This document shows positions 26,906-35,056 of a DNA stretch of 64,000 bases, one piece after another. The DNA is taken from NCBI GenBank assembly GCA_963741315.1, contig CAVUHK010000008.1, forward strand, positions 310,001 to 374,000. Reading direction: 5' to 3'. Origin of the DNA: PALSA-1003 sp963741315. GTDB lineage: Bacteria > Pseudomonadota > Gammaproteobacteria > Burkholderiales > Casimicrobiaceae. The notes under the pieces were generated by a model, which saw only the letters and a program-made list of their open reading frames with translations, ran no database searches and had not been told where the DNA came from. Each line of letters begins with the position of its first letter. Within the stretch, counting starts at the first letter, position 1. The position numbers and the translations under genes are program-made.

Positions 26906-27747
26906 ACATTGCCGTCGAGTCCCGCATGGGCCGCTGGCGCGGTTGGCTGTGGTGGGCGATTCCCTTCGCGGCGCTGGCGCTGCTGCTCGGCGTCGAAACC
27001 GATTGGGGGCGCGCGGTGCATCGCCTGCCGGAGCCGCCGCCGCCGATCGAGCCCAAGCCAGTGAGCGCCGCGCTGCTGCCCGAATACAGCATCGAAGGCG
27101 GCCTGCCGGGGCACACCGAGTCGGTCAGCCGCACACTGTTCAATCCCACCCGCCGGCCCGCGCCGGTGGTGGTCGTGGACGCTGCGCGGCCTCGTATGAA
27201 CAAAGGTCAGTTTGTACTCACTGGCACGGCAGTGGCTGGTGCTCAACATCTTGCGTTTCTCAAAGAGGTCAGCGGGGGCAAGTCGCGGGTCGTTCGCCAG
27301 GGCGATCAGCTCAACGGCGCGCTGGTGGCCGAAATCAAGGCGGGGCGGGTGAAACTGACGCTTGCCGACGACTTCGAAGAACTCGTGCTCAAGGCTCAGC
27401 CAGGACCGAAGACGACGACGCAGCCAACCCCCGTGGCGCCGCCCAATCCATCCGGCGTACCCCCGCCGAGCGGCGGCATGCCGGGCGCAGCGCCGCCGGC
27501 GGGCACCGCAGGCACCGCGCCAGACGGCAGTGGCCCGCAGGATTCAGCGGTACCCAATCGCAGGCCACCGCCACCGCAGCCTGTGAACACTGTGCCTGCC
27601 GCCGCCGCCGCCGCGGCGGCGCCGACGGCGGCGCCCGCGGCAGCGCCTGTGCCAGGCGCGGCGCAGGGCACGGCCGCCTCACCGGACCCCAGCTGGAATG
27701 AAGTCTTCGAGCGGATGCGCCAGCGCAGCCCGCAACCCACCAAATGA
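26902..27747 (+). CDS. gspN: GspN, GspC-like clamp protein with Pro/Ala-rich region
   Basis: 281 residues. A membrane helix (about 14-30) precedes a short periplasmic linker and an HR-like beta domain (residues 60-175: VSRTLFNPTRRP, FVLTGTAVAG, RQGDQL, VKLTLADDFEELVL), as in GspC. Residues 178-260 are Pro/Ala/Gly-rich, and the last 15 are charged. In Xanthomonas Xps-type operons XpsN takes the GspC role of linking inner-membrane platform and secretin; the same is inferred here, since no gspC is present. Confidence 0.78.
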   Translation: MNIAVESRMGRWRGWLWWAIPFAALALLLGVETDWGRAVHRLPEPPPPIEPKPVSAALLPEYSIEGGLPGHTESVSRTLFNPTRRPAPVVVVDAARPRMNKGQFVLTGTAVAGAQHLAFLKEVSGGKSRVVRQGDQLNGALVAEIKAGRVKLTLADDFEELVLKAQPGPKTTTQPTPVAPPNPSGVPPPSGGMPGAAPPAGTAGTAPDGSGPQDSAVPNRRPPPPQPVNTVPAAAAAAAAPTAAPAAAPVPGAAQGTAASPDPSWNEVFERMRQRSPQPTK

Positions 27748-27815
27748 TGCCCGCAGCCGATACCTGCTGCGATAATCCGCGCCTGCCACAGGTTGTCGCC
27801 CCCAGGAAACCACGC

Positions 27816-30140
27816 ATGCCCAGACTTCGTAGAGCGTCATTGCACGGCCTCGCGGTGATCCTGCTGCTGGCAGGCTGCACCACCAATCCGGAACGCGACG
27901 GCGCTCCGCCGTGGTCGAATCCGGCCAAGCCGATGCAGGGCTCGATCAAGATCACCGGCCCCGCGCCCGAGACCACCGGGGAACAGCAGGCGAAGCTGTT
28001 CAGGGGCACCGGCCAGTTGGTCAAGGGCCAGTTGCCGGGTGGAGGGCTGCCGCCGGCGCCTGCAAGCGGCGCGACGGGCGGCGCCGCGGTGTCGCTCAAC
28101 TTCGAAGGCGCCGACCTGCGCGACGTGATCCGCAACATCCTCACCGACATCCTCAACGAGTCGTACACCATCGAGCCGCAGGTCGGCGGCACGGTAACCA
28201 TCCGCACCACCGCCGGCATCCCGCGTGAAGCGCTGCCGGCCACGCTCGAGATGTTGTTGCGCATGAACGGCGCGGCGATGGTCAAGGACGGCGGCGTCTG
28301 GAAAATCCTGCCGGCCGCGGCCGCGGTGCGCGGCAACATCACGCCGCAGCTCGGCAATTCCACACGCGCGCTGTCGCCGGGTTATTCCGTGCAGATCGTC
28401 CCGTTGCGCTATATGGGCGCCCGGCAAATGGCGTCGGTGCTCGAACCCTTCATCAAGGAAGCCACGTCGGTGCGCGTCGATGACCTGCGCAACCTGCTGA
28501 TCCTGTCGGGGACCGAGCTTGAACTTCGCCATCTCTACGAAACCATCGACATGTTCGATGTCAACTGGATGGCGGGAATGTCGGTGGGCCTGTTCGTGCT
28601 GCAGAGCGCCGACGTGAAAACCGTGGTGGCCGATATCGACAAGGCGCTCGGCCCGCCCGACAAGAGTCCGCTCGCAGGCATTCTGCGCATCATTCCGATC
28701 GAGCGCATGAACGCGCTGCTGATCGTCACGCCGCAGCCCGAGTATCTCGACGAAGCAAAGAAGTGGATCGATCGCCTTGACAAGGGCAGCGACGGCGGCG
28801 GCGTGCGCTTCTACGTCTACCAGGTGCAGAATAGCCGCGCCGAGCGCATCGGACCGCTGCTGCAACAGGCGTTCACGGGTCGCGCCGCGGCGGCGGGTGC
28901 GGCACCGCCGCCCACGCTCTCGCCGGGCACGCCGGCCGGTACCATCGTCTCGCCGCCGTCGTTCCAGCCGCAGGCGACGCCGATGCAGGCGCCGGCACCG
29001 CAGGTCAATGTCAACGTCCAACCCAACGCTGCGCAGGCGGCGGCCGCGGCGGCGGCGGCGCGGGGCGTTTCCGGCGACGGCGGCGGAGTGGTGCGCAACA
29101 TCCAGGCGGTCGCCGACAAGGACAACAACACCATCCTGATCGTCGCCTCGCCGGCCGAGTACGCGGTCATCGAGTCCGCGCTCAAGAAACTCGACGTGCC
29201 GCAGCGCCAGGTGGTGATCGAAACCACCATCGCGGAGGTGAAGCTCACCGATTCGCTGCAGTTCGGCGTGGAGTGGCTGTTCCGCGGCGGCGCGCCGTCG
29301 GGTCGCGGCAGCGGCGGCAACCTCACCACGACACAGCCGTCGTTCAATCCGCAACCGCCGGCGAATGGCGGCAACGGTGTGGTCGGTACGGGACTGTCGA
29401 TCCTGCAGGGCTTTTTCTATCTCATCAACAACGCCGCGTTCCCGGGCGGTGTGCAGGCGGCGCTGCATCTGCTCGACCAGTATGGCGACGTCAAGGTGAT
29501 TTCCAATCCACACCTCGCTGCGCTCGACAACCAGAAGGCGACGATCAAGGTCGGCGATCGCATACCGATCTGCCAGCAGACGCTCGTCGGAGGCACCACC
29601 AACGCGGTGACGACCACCGCGCAATACATCGACACCGGCGTGCTGCTGCAGGTGACGCCGCACATCAACGCGGGCGGTCTGGTCACACTCGAAGTGCAGG
29701 CCGAGGTCAGCATCGCCGGCACCACCACCACGCCGTGCGAATCGCCGCCGATCAATACGCGCTCGATCCAGACGTTGCTGGCGGTGCCCACGGGGCAGAC
29801 CATGGTCATGGGCGGCCTGATCCTCGAAGACAAGGAGAACACGTCGCAGGGCTTGCCGCTGGTGTCGCGCATACCGATCCTCGGCGGACTGTTCGGCTCG
29901 CAGGAACTGAAGAACAATCGCACCGAGCTCGTGATGTTCATCACGCCGCGCGTGGTGGAAAACGAGACCGATGTCCGGCGCATCATCGACGATCTGCGCC
30001 GCCGCATGGAGACGCTCGACGGGGTGTTTCCGATCAAGAACATGACGGCGCCCCCCTCGGGGGCGCCCGAGCGAGTGCTGCCCGGGCCGATCAACCCGGG
30101 GCCGCTGCGGACCTTCCCGCAGCCCGCTGGAAACCCATGA
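27816..30140 (+). CDS. gspD: type II secretion secretin GspD, lipoprotein
   Basis: Outer-membrane channel protein, 774 residues from ATG 27816. That start has AGGAAA at proper spacing and gives a clean lipoprotein signal (lipobox LAGC, then TTN). ATG 27744, which overlaps the gspN stop, would put 24 odd residues before it. The N0 and N1-N3 ring domains run to about residue 470 and are broken by an Ala/Pro/Gln-rich linker (about 360-430). The secretin core ends with SRIPILGGLFGS and TELVMFITPRVV. It is last in the operon, the Xps order. A lipidated secretin may reach the outer membrane without a separate pilotin. Confidence 0.92.
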   Translation: MPRLRRASLHGLAVILLLAGCTTNPERDGAPPWSNPAKPMQGSIKITGPAPETTGEQQAKLFRGTGQLVKGQLPGGGLPPAPASGATGGAAVSLNFEGADLRDVIRNILTDILNESYTIEPQVGGTVTIRTTAGIPREALPATLEMLLRMNGAAMVKDGGVWKILPAAAAVRGNITPQLGNSTRALSPGYSVQIVPLRYMGARQMASVLEPFIKEATSVRVDDLRNLLILSGTELELRHLYETIDMFDVNWMAGMSVGLFVLQSADVKTVVADIDKALGPPDKSPLAGILRIIPIERMNALLIVTPQPEYLDEAKKWIDRLDKGSDGGGVRFYVYQVQNSRAERIGPLLQQAFTGRAAAAGAAPPPTLSPGTPAGTIVSPPSFQPQATPMQAPAPQVNVNVQPNAAQAAAAAAAARGVSGDGGGVVRNIQAVADKDNNTILIVASPAEYAVIESALKKLDVPQRQVVIETTIAEVKLTDSLQFGVEWLFRGGAPSGRGSGGNLTTTQPSFNPQPPANGGNGVVGTGLSILQGFFYLINNAAFPGGVQAALHLLDQYGDVKVISNPHLAALDNQKATIKVGDRIPICQQTLVGGTTNAVTTTAQYIDTGVLLQVTPHINAGGLVTLEVQAEVSIAGTTTTPCESPPINTRSIQTLLAVPTGQTMVMGGLILEDKENTSQGLPLVSRIPILGGLFGSQELKNNRTELVMFITPRVVENETDVRRIIDDLRRRMETLDGVFPIKNMTAPPSGAPERVLPGPINPGPLRTFPQPAGNP

Positions 30141-30150
30141 TTTTCATGGG
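30134..30150 (+). other. hairpin across the gspD stop codon
   Basis: CCCATGA-TTT-TCATGGG is a perfect 7-bp inverted repeat that includes the gspD stop. There is no T run after it, so it is at most a weak transcript-end or stability element. Confidence 0.4.
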
Positions 30151-30216
30151 AACTGTCGCCAAATGACGACGCAATTATTGTTGCAGCAGTGCAACAGCCA
30201 AGATGGGGTGAATGAA

Positions 30217-30705
30217 ATGCAAGTGAAGCGATTGACGGTACCAGACGGTTTGACTAGCCTTGAATCAACCAAGGCAGGGCGACGCCTTCCCCGGGTTACG
30301 GGATGGTTTCCGCTGTTGATGATTTCGATGGTGGCCGGGTGCGCTTCGGTGCCCAGCGGGGAGTTGAACAAGGATTCCCCGCAGGAGGCGAAGAACGCGG
30401 TGCTGACGGAGCGGATCAATGCCCGTTGGAACGCCCTGATCAAGGGCGACCTGGAGACGGCTTATACGTACTTGAGCGCGGCGTCGAAGGACGCGTATCC
30501 GTTCAATGTGTACAAGCAGAAGGTCCACCCGGGAATGTGGCGTTCGGTCAAGATCAACGAGATTGGCTGCGATGGAGCTGTTTGCTGGGCAAAGATGACA
30601 TTGACCTATGATCACCGGACCATGAAGGGCGTGCAGACGCCATTCGCCGAATCGTGGGTCATCGACAAGGGCACGGCGTGGTTTGTATACCAGCCCGCAG
30701 GTTAG
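30217..30705 (+). CDS. small lipoprotein, unknown function
   Basis: 162 residues from ATG 30217, which follows GGGGTGA; a start at 30163 is possible but has no ribosome site. A hydrophobic stretch (30-41) ends in the lipobox MVAGC (C42), with an unusually long polar n-region. The mature part (about 120 residues) opens with a helix (TERINARWNALIKGDLETAYTY is its core) and ends in beta strands, like an NTF2-type fold. It lies just downstream of gspD, so a pilotin-like or secretion-accessory role is possible but unproven. Confidence 0.6.
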   Translation: MQVKRLTVPDGLTSLESTKAGRRLPRVTGWFPLLMISMVAGCASVPSGELNKDSPQEAKNAVLTERINARWNALIKGDLETAYTYLSAASKDAYPFNVYKQKVHPGMWRSVKINEIGCDGAVCWAKMTLTYDHRTMKGVQTPFAESWVIDKGTAWFVYQPAG

Positions 30706-30808
30706 TACGGAAAGTAGCGGAAAGTTGCAGTTTGCACACAGGAGGTCCCCGATGCTGGGGTGGAATTGATTGCATGGTGTCTGAAGCTGTATTAGGATTC
30801 GCCTGCTG

Positions 30809-30834
30809 TTGACTTAAAGTGATCACTTTAAATC
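30809..30834 (+). promoter_or_regulatory. promoter/operator with an 18-bp perfect palindrome
   Basis: TTAAAGTGATCACTTTAA (30814-30831) is a perfect palindrome. It starts inside a -35-like TTGACT (30809-30814) and runs into an A/T-rich TTAAAT that could be a -10 at short spacing. A dimeric regulator bound here would cover the promoter of the secreted protein at 30860. The regulator is unknown. Confidence 0.55.
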
Positions 30835-30859
30835 TCGAAACAAAGGAGTCATCAAAAAC

Positions 30860-32329
30860 ATGAACACGTTCAAAAGAAAATCGCTCTACGCAGCGCTGGC
30901 AGGTGTAGGCGCGCTGGGCGTGACGGGCGCCGCGCAAGCGGTCAACGTCAACCCGGATGGCCTCGGCCAGGCGCTGATCTACCCGTACTACACGACCAAC
31001 GGTCCGGGAGTGGGCGGCACGCTCGCCCCGTACAACTCGCTGTTGTCGGTCGTCAATTCGACGGGCAGCGGCAAGGTCGTCAAGGTCCGCTTCCTGGAAG
31101 GCCGTAACTCCAAGGAAGTGCTTGACTTTAACTTGTGGCTCTCACCGTTCGACGTCTGGACCGCGGCGATCATCCCGTCGGGCGCCGGCGCCGGCATCTT
31201 CTCGACCGACCTGTCCTGCACGACGCCTCCGGTGTCGGCAAGCGCGTCGTCGCCGACCAACTTCGTGAACTTTGCGTACGTGGGCGACCCCGAAACGCAA
31301 TTTATTACTCGGACGAAGGAAGGCTACGTCGAAATCATCGAAATGGGTGTTGTGACCGGCGGCAACCTCGCCAACATCACGCACGCCCAGCCGTCGCCCC
31401 CGGGAACCCCGCCGGGCTGCGGCAAGCTGCCCACGGGCGCAACGGCACCGACCGACTTGGTCGCGGGCTTTGGCGGTCTGTTCGGTGGCATTTCGCTGGT
31501 CAACGTGCTGGCCGGTGGCGACATCACCGAAAACGCCGTTGCCCTGGCAAGCTTCTGCTCGGCGCCCTGCACGACCCTCTGGGCCGCGGCCGGTAGCATT
31601 CAGCCGAACCTGACGCAAGTCAACCCGAAGACCTCGGTCGTGTTCAACAACACCACCGTCGTCACCACCGACTGGAGCAGCACGCCTGCGGGCGCGCCTG
31701 CAGTGCAGCCGCAGGATCCGGTCAGTGCGGTGCTGATGGTCAACGACATCTACAACGAATACGTGCTCGATGCGAACACGCGTTCGGCGACCGACTGGGT
31801 CGTAACGATGCCGACCAAGGCGTTCTACTACAACTCGGCGTTCAACGTCACCAAGCTGTTCCAGCGTAACTTCCGCCTGAACGGTGCGTGCGATGACGTC
31901 GGCCTGACGGTCTACAACCGTGAAGAGCAGTCGGTGCTGGGCTCGTTCTCGCCGCCGCCGCCTACTCTGACCAACTCGCTGTGCTGGGAAGCGAACGTTC
32001 TTACGTTCAACAACAGCACCGGTGGCGTTCTGCAGTCGCAGATCGTGCTGAACATCCCGGTCAACTTCCCGAACGGCTGGGCGGACCTGAACCTGGTTGG
32101 CGGCGTCAGCGCGCCGGTGCACCAACTCATCGGTGGCGCCACGACGGTGATCTCGACGGCAACGGGTGCAGCGACGACGCAGATCAACGCGACCTACAAC
32201 GGTCTGCCGGCGGTCGGCTTCGCAGCTCAGTACTTCAACAACGGTACCCTCACGGGTCCCGGCGGCACGGGTGTGCAGGCGTTCTACACCGGTTCGTTCC
32301 CGCATCGTTTCACGCGGAGCATCCAGTAA
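30860..32329 (+). CDS. secreted cell-surface protein, unknown function
   Basis: 489 residues with a textbook Sec signal peptide cleaved after AQA27. The mature part is rich in Ser, Thr, Asn, Gly and beta-formers, with a few Cys and no membrane anchor or LPxTG-like sorting tag. The opening VNVNPDGLGQALIYPYYTT resembles the N-terminus of a betaproteobacterial surface-protein family I have met but whose function I do not know. AAAGGAG gives a strong ribosome site. It has its own promoter and terminator, so it is a monocistronic and probably abundant product. A type II secretion substrate is a fair guess by position only. Confidence 0.7.
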   Translation: MNTFKRKSLYAALAGVGALGVTGAAQAVNVNPDGLGQALIYPYYTTNGPGVGGTLAPYNSLLSVVNSTGSGKVVKVRFLEGRNSKEVLDFNLWLSPFDVWTAAIIPSGAGAGIFSTDLSCTTPPVSASASSPTNFVNFAYVGDPETQFITRTKEGYVEIIEMGVVTGGNLANITHAQPSPPGTPPGCGKLPTGATAPTDLVAGFGGLFGGISLVNVLAGGDITENAVALASFCSAPCTTLWAAAGSIQPNLTQVNPKTSVVFNNTTVVTTDWSSTPAGAPAVQPQDPVSAVLMVNDIYNEYVLDANTRSATDWVVTMPTKAFYYNSAFNVTKLFQRNFRLNGACDDVGLTVYNREEQSVLGSFSPPPPTLTNSLCWEANVLTFNNSTGGVLQSQIVLNIPVNFPNGWADLNLVGGVSAPVHQLIGGATTVISTATGAATTQINATYNGLPAVGFAAQYFNNGTLTGPGGTGVQAFYTGSFPHRFTRSIQ

Positions 32330-32364
32330 CGCTCAGTTGCCCTTATGCAATCGCAATCGTAGTG

Positions 32365-32397
32365 AAAAAGGCGGAACTTCGGTTCCGCCTTTTTTTT
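32365..32397 (+). terminator. intrinsic terminator of the secreted protein gene
   Basis: A 13-bp stem, AAAAAGGCGGAAC (32365-32377) with GTTCCGCCTTTTT, closes on a TTCG tetraloop and runs into eight T in total. It is one of the strongest intrinsic terminators in the window. Confidence 0.96.
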
Positions 32398-32509
32398 GTA
32401 ATGACGCTGCGGGGAAGTGAACTGACGCCGCGCGTCAATGTCGCAACACCGGTGCCAGTCATTGCGTCCAGACGGCGCTTCTGGCCGTATGGACGGAGAG
32501 CTAGGCTGG

Positions 32510-32539
32510 TTGGCGCACTGCACCAGGCTGACGTATAAT
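32510..32539 (+). promoter_or_regulatory. sigma-70 promoter for the Ig-like secreted protein
   Basis: TTGGCG (32510-32515), an 18-base spacer and a perfect TATAAT (32534-32539). Transcription would begin near 32546, leaving a leader of about 78 bases before ATG 32624. Confidence 0.65.
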
Positions 32540-32623
32540 GAAAGACAAACATGCACAGTCTGGCGCGAAATTTGCGCGGGACATTTCCAGATGGCGCATA
32601 TACGCGCCTCGCAGGAGCCATCA

Positions 32624-33865
32624 ATGATCCAATCGATAATTCAATCCTGTCGTGAAGCGAATCGGCTCGGGCGCATTGTCTTTGCCGCGGGCGCAATGCT
32701 GGCCGCGGCGATGCTGGCAGCCCCCATGTCCGCGAGCGCTCAGACGGGCGCCACGGTTACCTTCAACAACCCCAATTGCACCGGTTACGCGCTGACGGGA
32801 ACGCCACCGAACCAAACGCTGACTTGCATCACCGGCAGCGGCGTTCCGACCGGCTGCACGATCACCGGTCCGACGTCGGGAACCTGGGGCACTCCCATCA
32901 CCTTGACGTCGAGCTGCACCGGCGGCGGCGCGGCGACCCAATGGGCGTGGACCGGCGGCACGTGTGCCGGCGTCACGACCCAATCATGTTCTGCGGTCGA
33001 GACTTCGGTGGCATCCCGGACCTATACGGTGACTGCGAGCAACGCGAGCGGTACTGGCACGCCGGTGGCGCAAACTACTGTGGCCTGGGGCCAAGGCGGC
33101 GGCGGTGTGCCTAGCGGTTGCACCTTGACGCCTGCAACGCAGACCATCGGCGCGGGTGGCGGCATTCTCGGGCTTACCGCGCAGTGCACGGGCGGCACGC
33201 TGCCGATCACGCACACCTTCACCGGCGCAATCGTGGGTAGCTGGCAACAAACGTCCTACCCGGCGGGCATCTTCATCCAGAACAACTACACGCAGACGAC
33301 ATCCGTCAACGTCGCCACGAGCAATTCGGCGGGCGTCGGCCCCACCAGTACGGCAAGCATCGTTGTCGGCACCGGCGGCGGAAGCGGGCTCGCGAATTGC
33401 ACAGCCAACGGCTTTACGACCGTGATTCCGGCCGGTGGTGCGACCGCAACATGGGGCCAGGCATTCAGTACGCCTTCGTCCTCCGCCGGCAACTTCGGTC
33501 CCGGTGACACGACGGTCTGGGTGTACAAATTGACTGTTCCCGCGGGCACCGGATTCACGAGCTTTGGCCGCTTTACGATCTCCGAGTACACCGAGGGTCC
33601 GACGCCGCGACAGCTCAGCATCTCGACGCTGCCATGCGATTTCCGCCCGCGCGACATCACCGGAGTCTCCGGCCCGCTGGCACTGTGCAGCGACGGAACC
33701 ACCTGCGAGGTGTACTACGGCGTCACCGGTCCCAATAGCGCGGCGGCCGGGCTGACGGCGGGCAACACTTACTACATCAGCGCACGCAACTGGCAGAGTC
33801 CGGGAGTGAGCTCGTGCGGTAACCAACACTGCAATGCGCTCATGGGACACTCCCCAACGCAGTAG
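32624..33865 (+). CDS. secreted protein with Ig-like repeats
   Basis: 413 residues with a Sec signal cleaved near ASA39. Two related Ig-like units follow, each opening with Cys-Thr (CTITGPTSGTWG near residue 83 and CTLTPATQTIGAGG near 167) and each with a SCTGG or QCTGG strand. Gly-rich linkers join them to a C-terminal domain (about 255-413) containing four to six Cys. Thr, Ser and Gly dominate the composition, typical of a heavily exported, possibly O-glycosylated surface protein. ATG 32624 follows GCAGGAG. The longer frame upstream has no coding character. Function unknown; promoter and terminator of its own. Confidence 0.68.
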   Translation: MIQSIIQSCREANRLGRIVFAAGAMLAAAMLAAPMSASAQTGATVTFNNPNCTGYALTGTPPNQTLTCITGSGVPTGCTITGPTSGTWGTPITLTSSCTGGGAATQWAWTGGTCAGVTTQSCSAVETSVASRTYTVTASNASGTGTPVAQTTVAWGQGGGGVPSGCTLTPATQTIGAGGGILGLTAQCTGGTLPITHTFTGAIVGSWQQTSYPAGIFIQNNYTQTTSVNVATSNSAGVGPTSTASIVVGTGGGSGLANCTANGFTTVIPAGGATATWGQAFSTPSSSAGNFGPGDTTVWVYKLTVPAGTGFTSFGRFTISEYTEGPTPRQLSISTLPCDFRPRDITGVSGPLALCSDGTTCEVYYGVTGPNSAAAGLTAGNTYYISARNWQSPGVSSCGNQHCNALMGHSPTQ

Positions 33866-33902
33866 AAACTGCGCGACAGACGCATTGCCCGCGTTTTCAA
33901 TT

Positions 33903-33926
33903 CGCCCCGCTCCGGCGGGGCGTTTT
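33903..33926 (+). terminator. intrinsic terminator after the Ig-like protein gene
   Basis: CGCCCCGC-TCCG-GCGGGGCG followed by TTTTGTTT. An 8-bp GC stem with a 4-base loop, 38 bases after the stop codon. Confidence 0.92.
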
Positions 33927-33949
33927 GTTTGCATTCCAGGATCAACCCA

Positions 33950-34933
33950 ATGAAGCGAATCAAACCCCAATCCCTGCGCGGTACCCTGCACGCGCTGACA
34001 TTCGTCATGCTGTCCGCGCTGGCGTCGACGACCAACGCGCAGCCGGCGCCCGACCTCAACGAGGTGCTGGTCGAAAATCGCTGGGCGAAAGTCACCCGCG
34101 GCGACTACGAAGCCGAACTGCTGAAGATCCCGGCCGACATCCGCGGCGGATTTGCCACCGACAAGAAGCGCGTCACCGATCTGCTGGTGCGCATGCTGGT
34201 GGGCAAATCGCTCGCCGTGCAGGCGCGCTCGGGCGATCTCTACAAGGATCCCGAAATGCAGCGACGCCGCGCGCTGGAAATCGACCGTGCCGACGCCGCT
34301 TTGTATATCGCGCAGGTCGAAGAGACGGCCGCCAGGGAGTTCGATTCGCGCAAGGCGCAATTCGAAGTGCGCGCCCGCGAACTCTACGCCGTCCGCGGCG
34401 ACAAGTATCGCGTGCCCGAGCAGGTCGACACCTCGCACATCCTGTTCGACTTGAGCAAGCGCGACCGCGCCGAGGCGCAGAAGCTGGCGGCGGATGCGCG
34501 CGCCAAACTTGTCGCAGGCGCCGACTTCGCCACGCTCGCGAAGGAGGTCTCCGAGGATCCCAGCGTGCTCCAGAACGGCGGACACACCGGTTACTTCGAC
34601 AGGGGCAAGATGGACTCGAAATTCACCGACGCGGCGTTTGCGCTCAAGAACGTCGGGGATCTCAGCGAGCCGGTGGCATCGAGTTTCGGCTACCACATCA
34701 TCAGGCTCGACGGCCGGATCGCGTCCCGCCAGAGAACATTCGAAGAAGTGCTGCCAGAAATGACCGCCGAGGAGCGCAAGAATTACATCAACAACGCGCG
34801 CGACGCGGCTTTTACCGCCATACGCAACGATCCGCTCTCTAAGATGAATCAGCCCGCAGTGGACGCGCTGGTGATCAAGGTGGATCCGGAAGTCATGCGC
34901 AAGGCCAACGAGCGCATTACAGCGCCAAAATAG
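33950..34933 (+). CDS. periplasmic parvulin-type peptidyl-prolyl isomerase
   Basis: 327 residues. Sec signal (MKRIKPQ... cleaved after TNAQ region, about residue 30), a helical SurA/PpiC-like N-domain, then a parvulin domain (about 160-260) with DTSHILFDL, LAKEVSEDPSVLQNGG, GYFDRG, FALKNVGDLSEPV and FGYHIIRLDG. Helps fold outer-membrane or secreted proteins. ATG 33950 gives the signal peptide and follows CCAGGATC. It lies directly after the two secreted-protein genes and may serve them, but has its own transcription unit boundary upstream. Confidence 0.88.
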   Translation: MKRIKPQSLRGTLHALTFVMLSALASTTNAQPAPDLNEVLVENRWAKVTRGDYEAELLKIPADIRGGFATDKKRVTDLLVRMLVGKSLAVQARSGDLYKDPEMQRRRALEIDRADAALYIAQVEETAAREFDSRKAQFEVRARELYAVRGDKYRVPEQVDTSHILFDLSKRDRAEAQKLAADARAKLVAGADFATLAKEVSEDPSVLQNGGHTGYFDRGKMDSKFTDAAFALKNVGDLSEPVASSFGYHIIRLDGRIASRQRTFEEVLPEMTAEERKNYINNARDAAFTAIRNDPLSKMNQPAVDALVIKVDPEVMRKANERITAPK

Positions 34934-35056
34934 CCCGGCGTTGCCAGCACGCACGCCTGACGCACCGCGCCGCGGGTGCGCAAACAAGCGTACGCTCAAG
35001 GCCGTGCCGTGGGAGGCGCTTTCGGCTCATCCTTCGGCGCAGGAGGAATTTGCTCG

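Noticed and set aside
27396..27743. Antisense Ala/Gly-rich frame over the gspN tail
   Set aside because: Low-complexity reflection of the Pro/Ala-coding sequence on the plus strand.
30047..30067. Intrinsic terminator inside gspD
   Set aside because: The hairpin is strong but lies in the coding region and has no T run.
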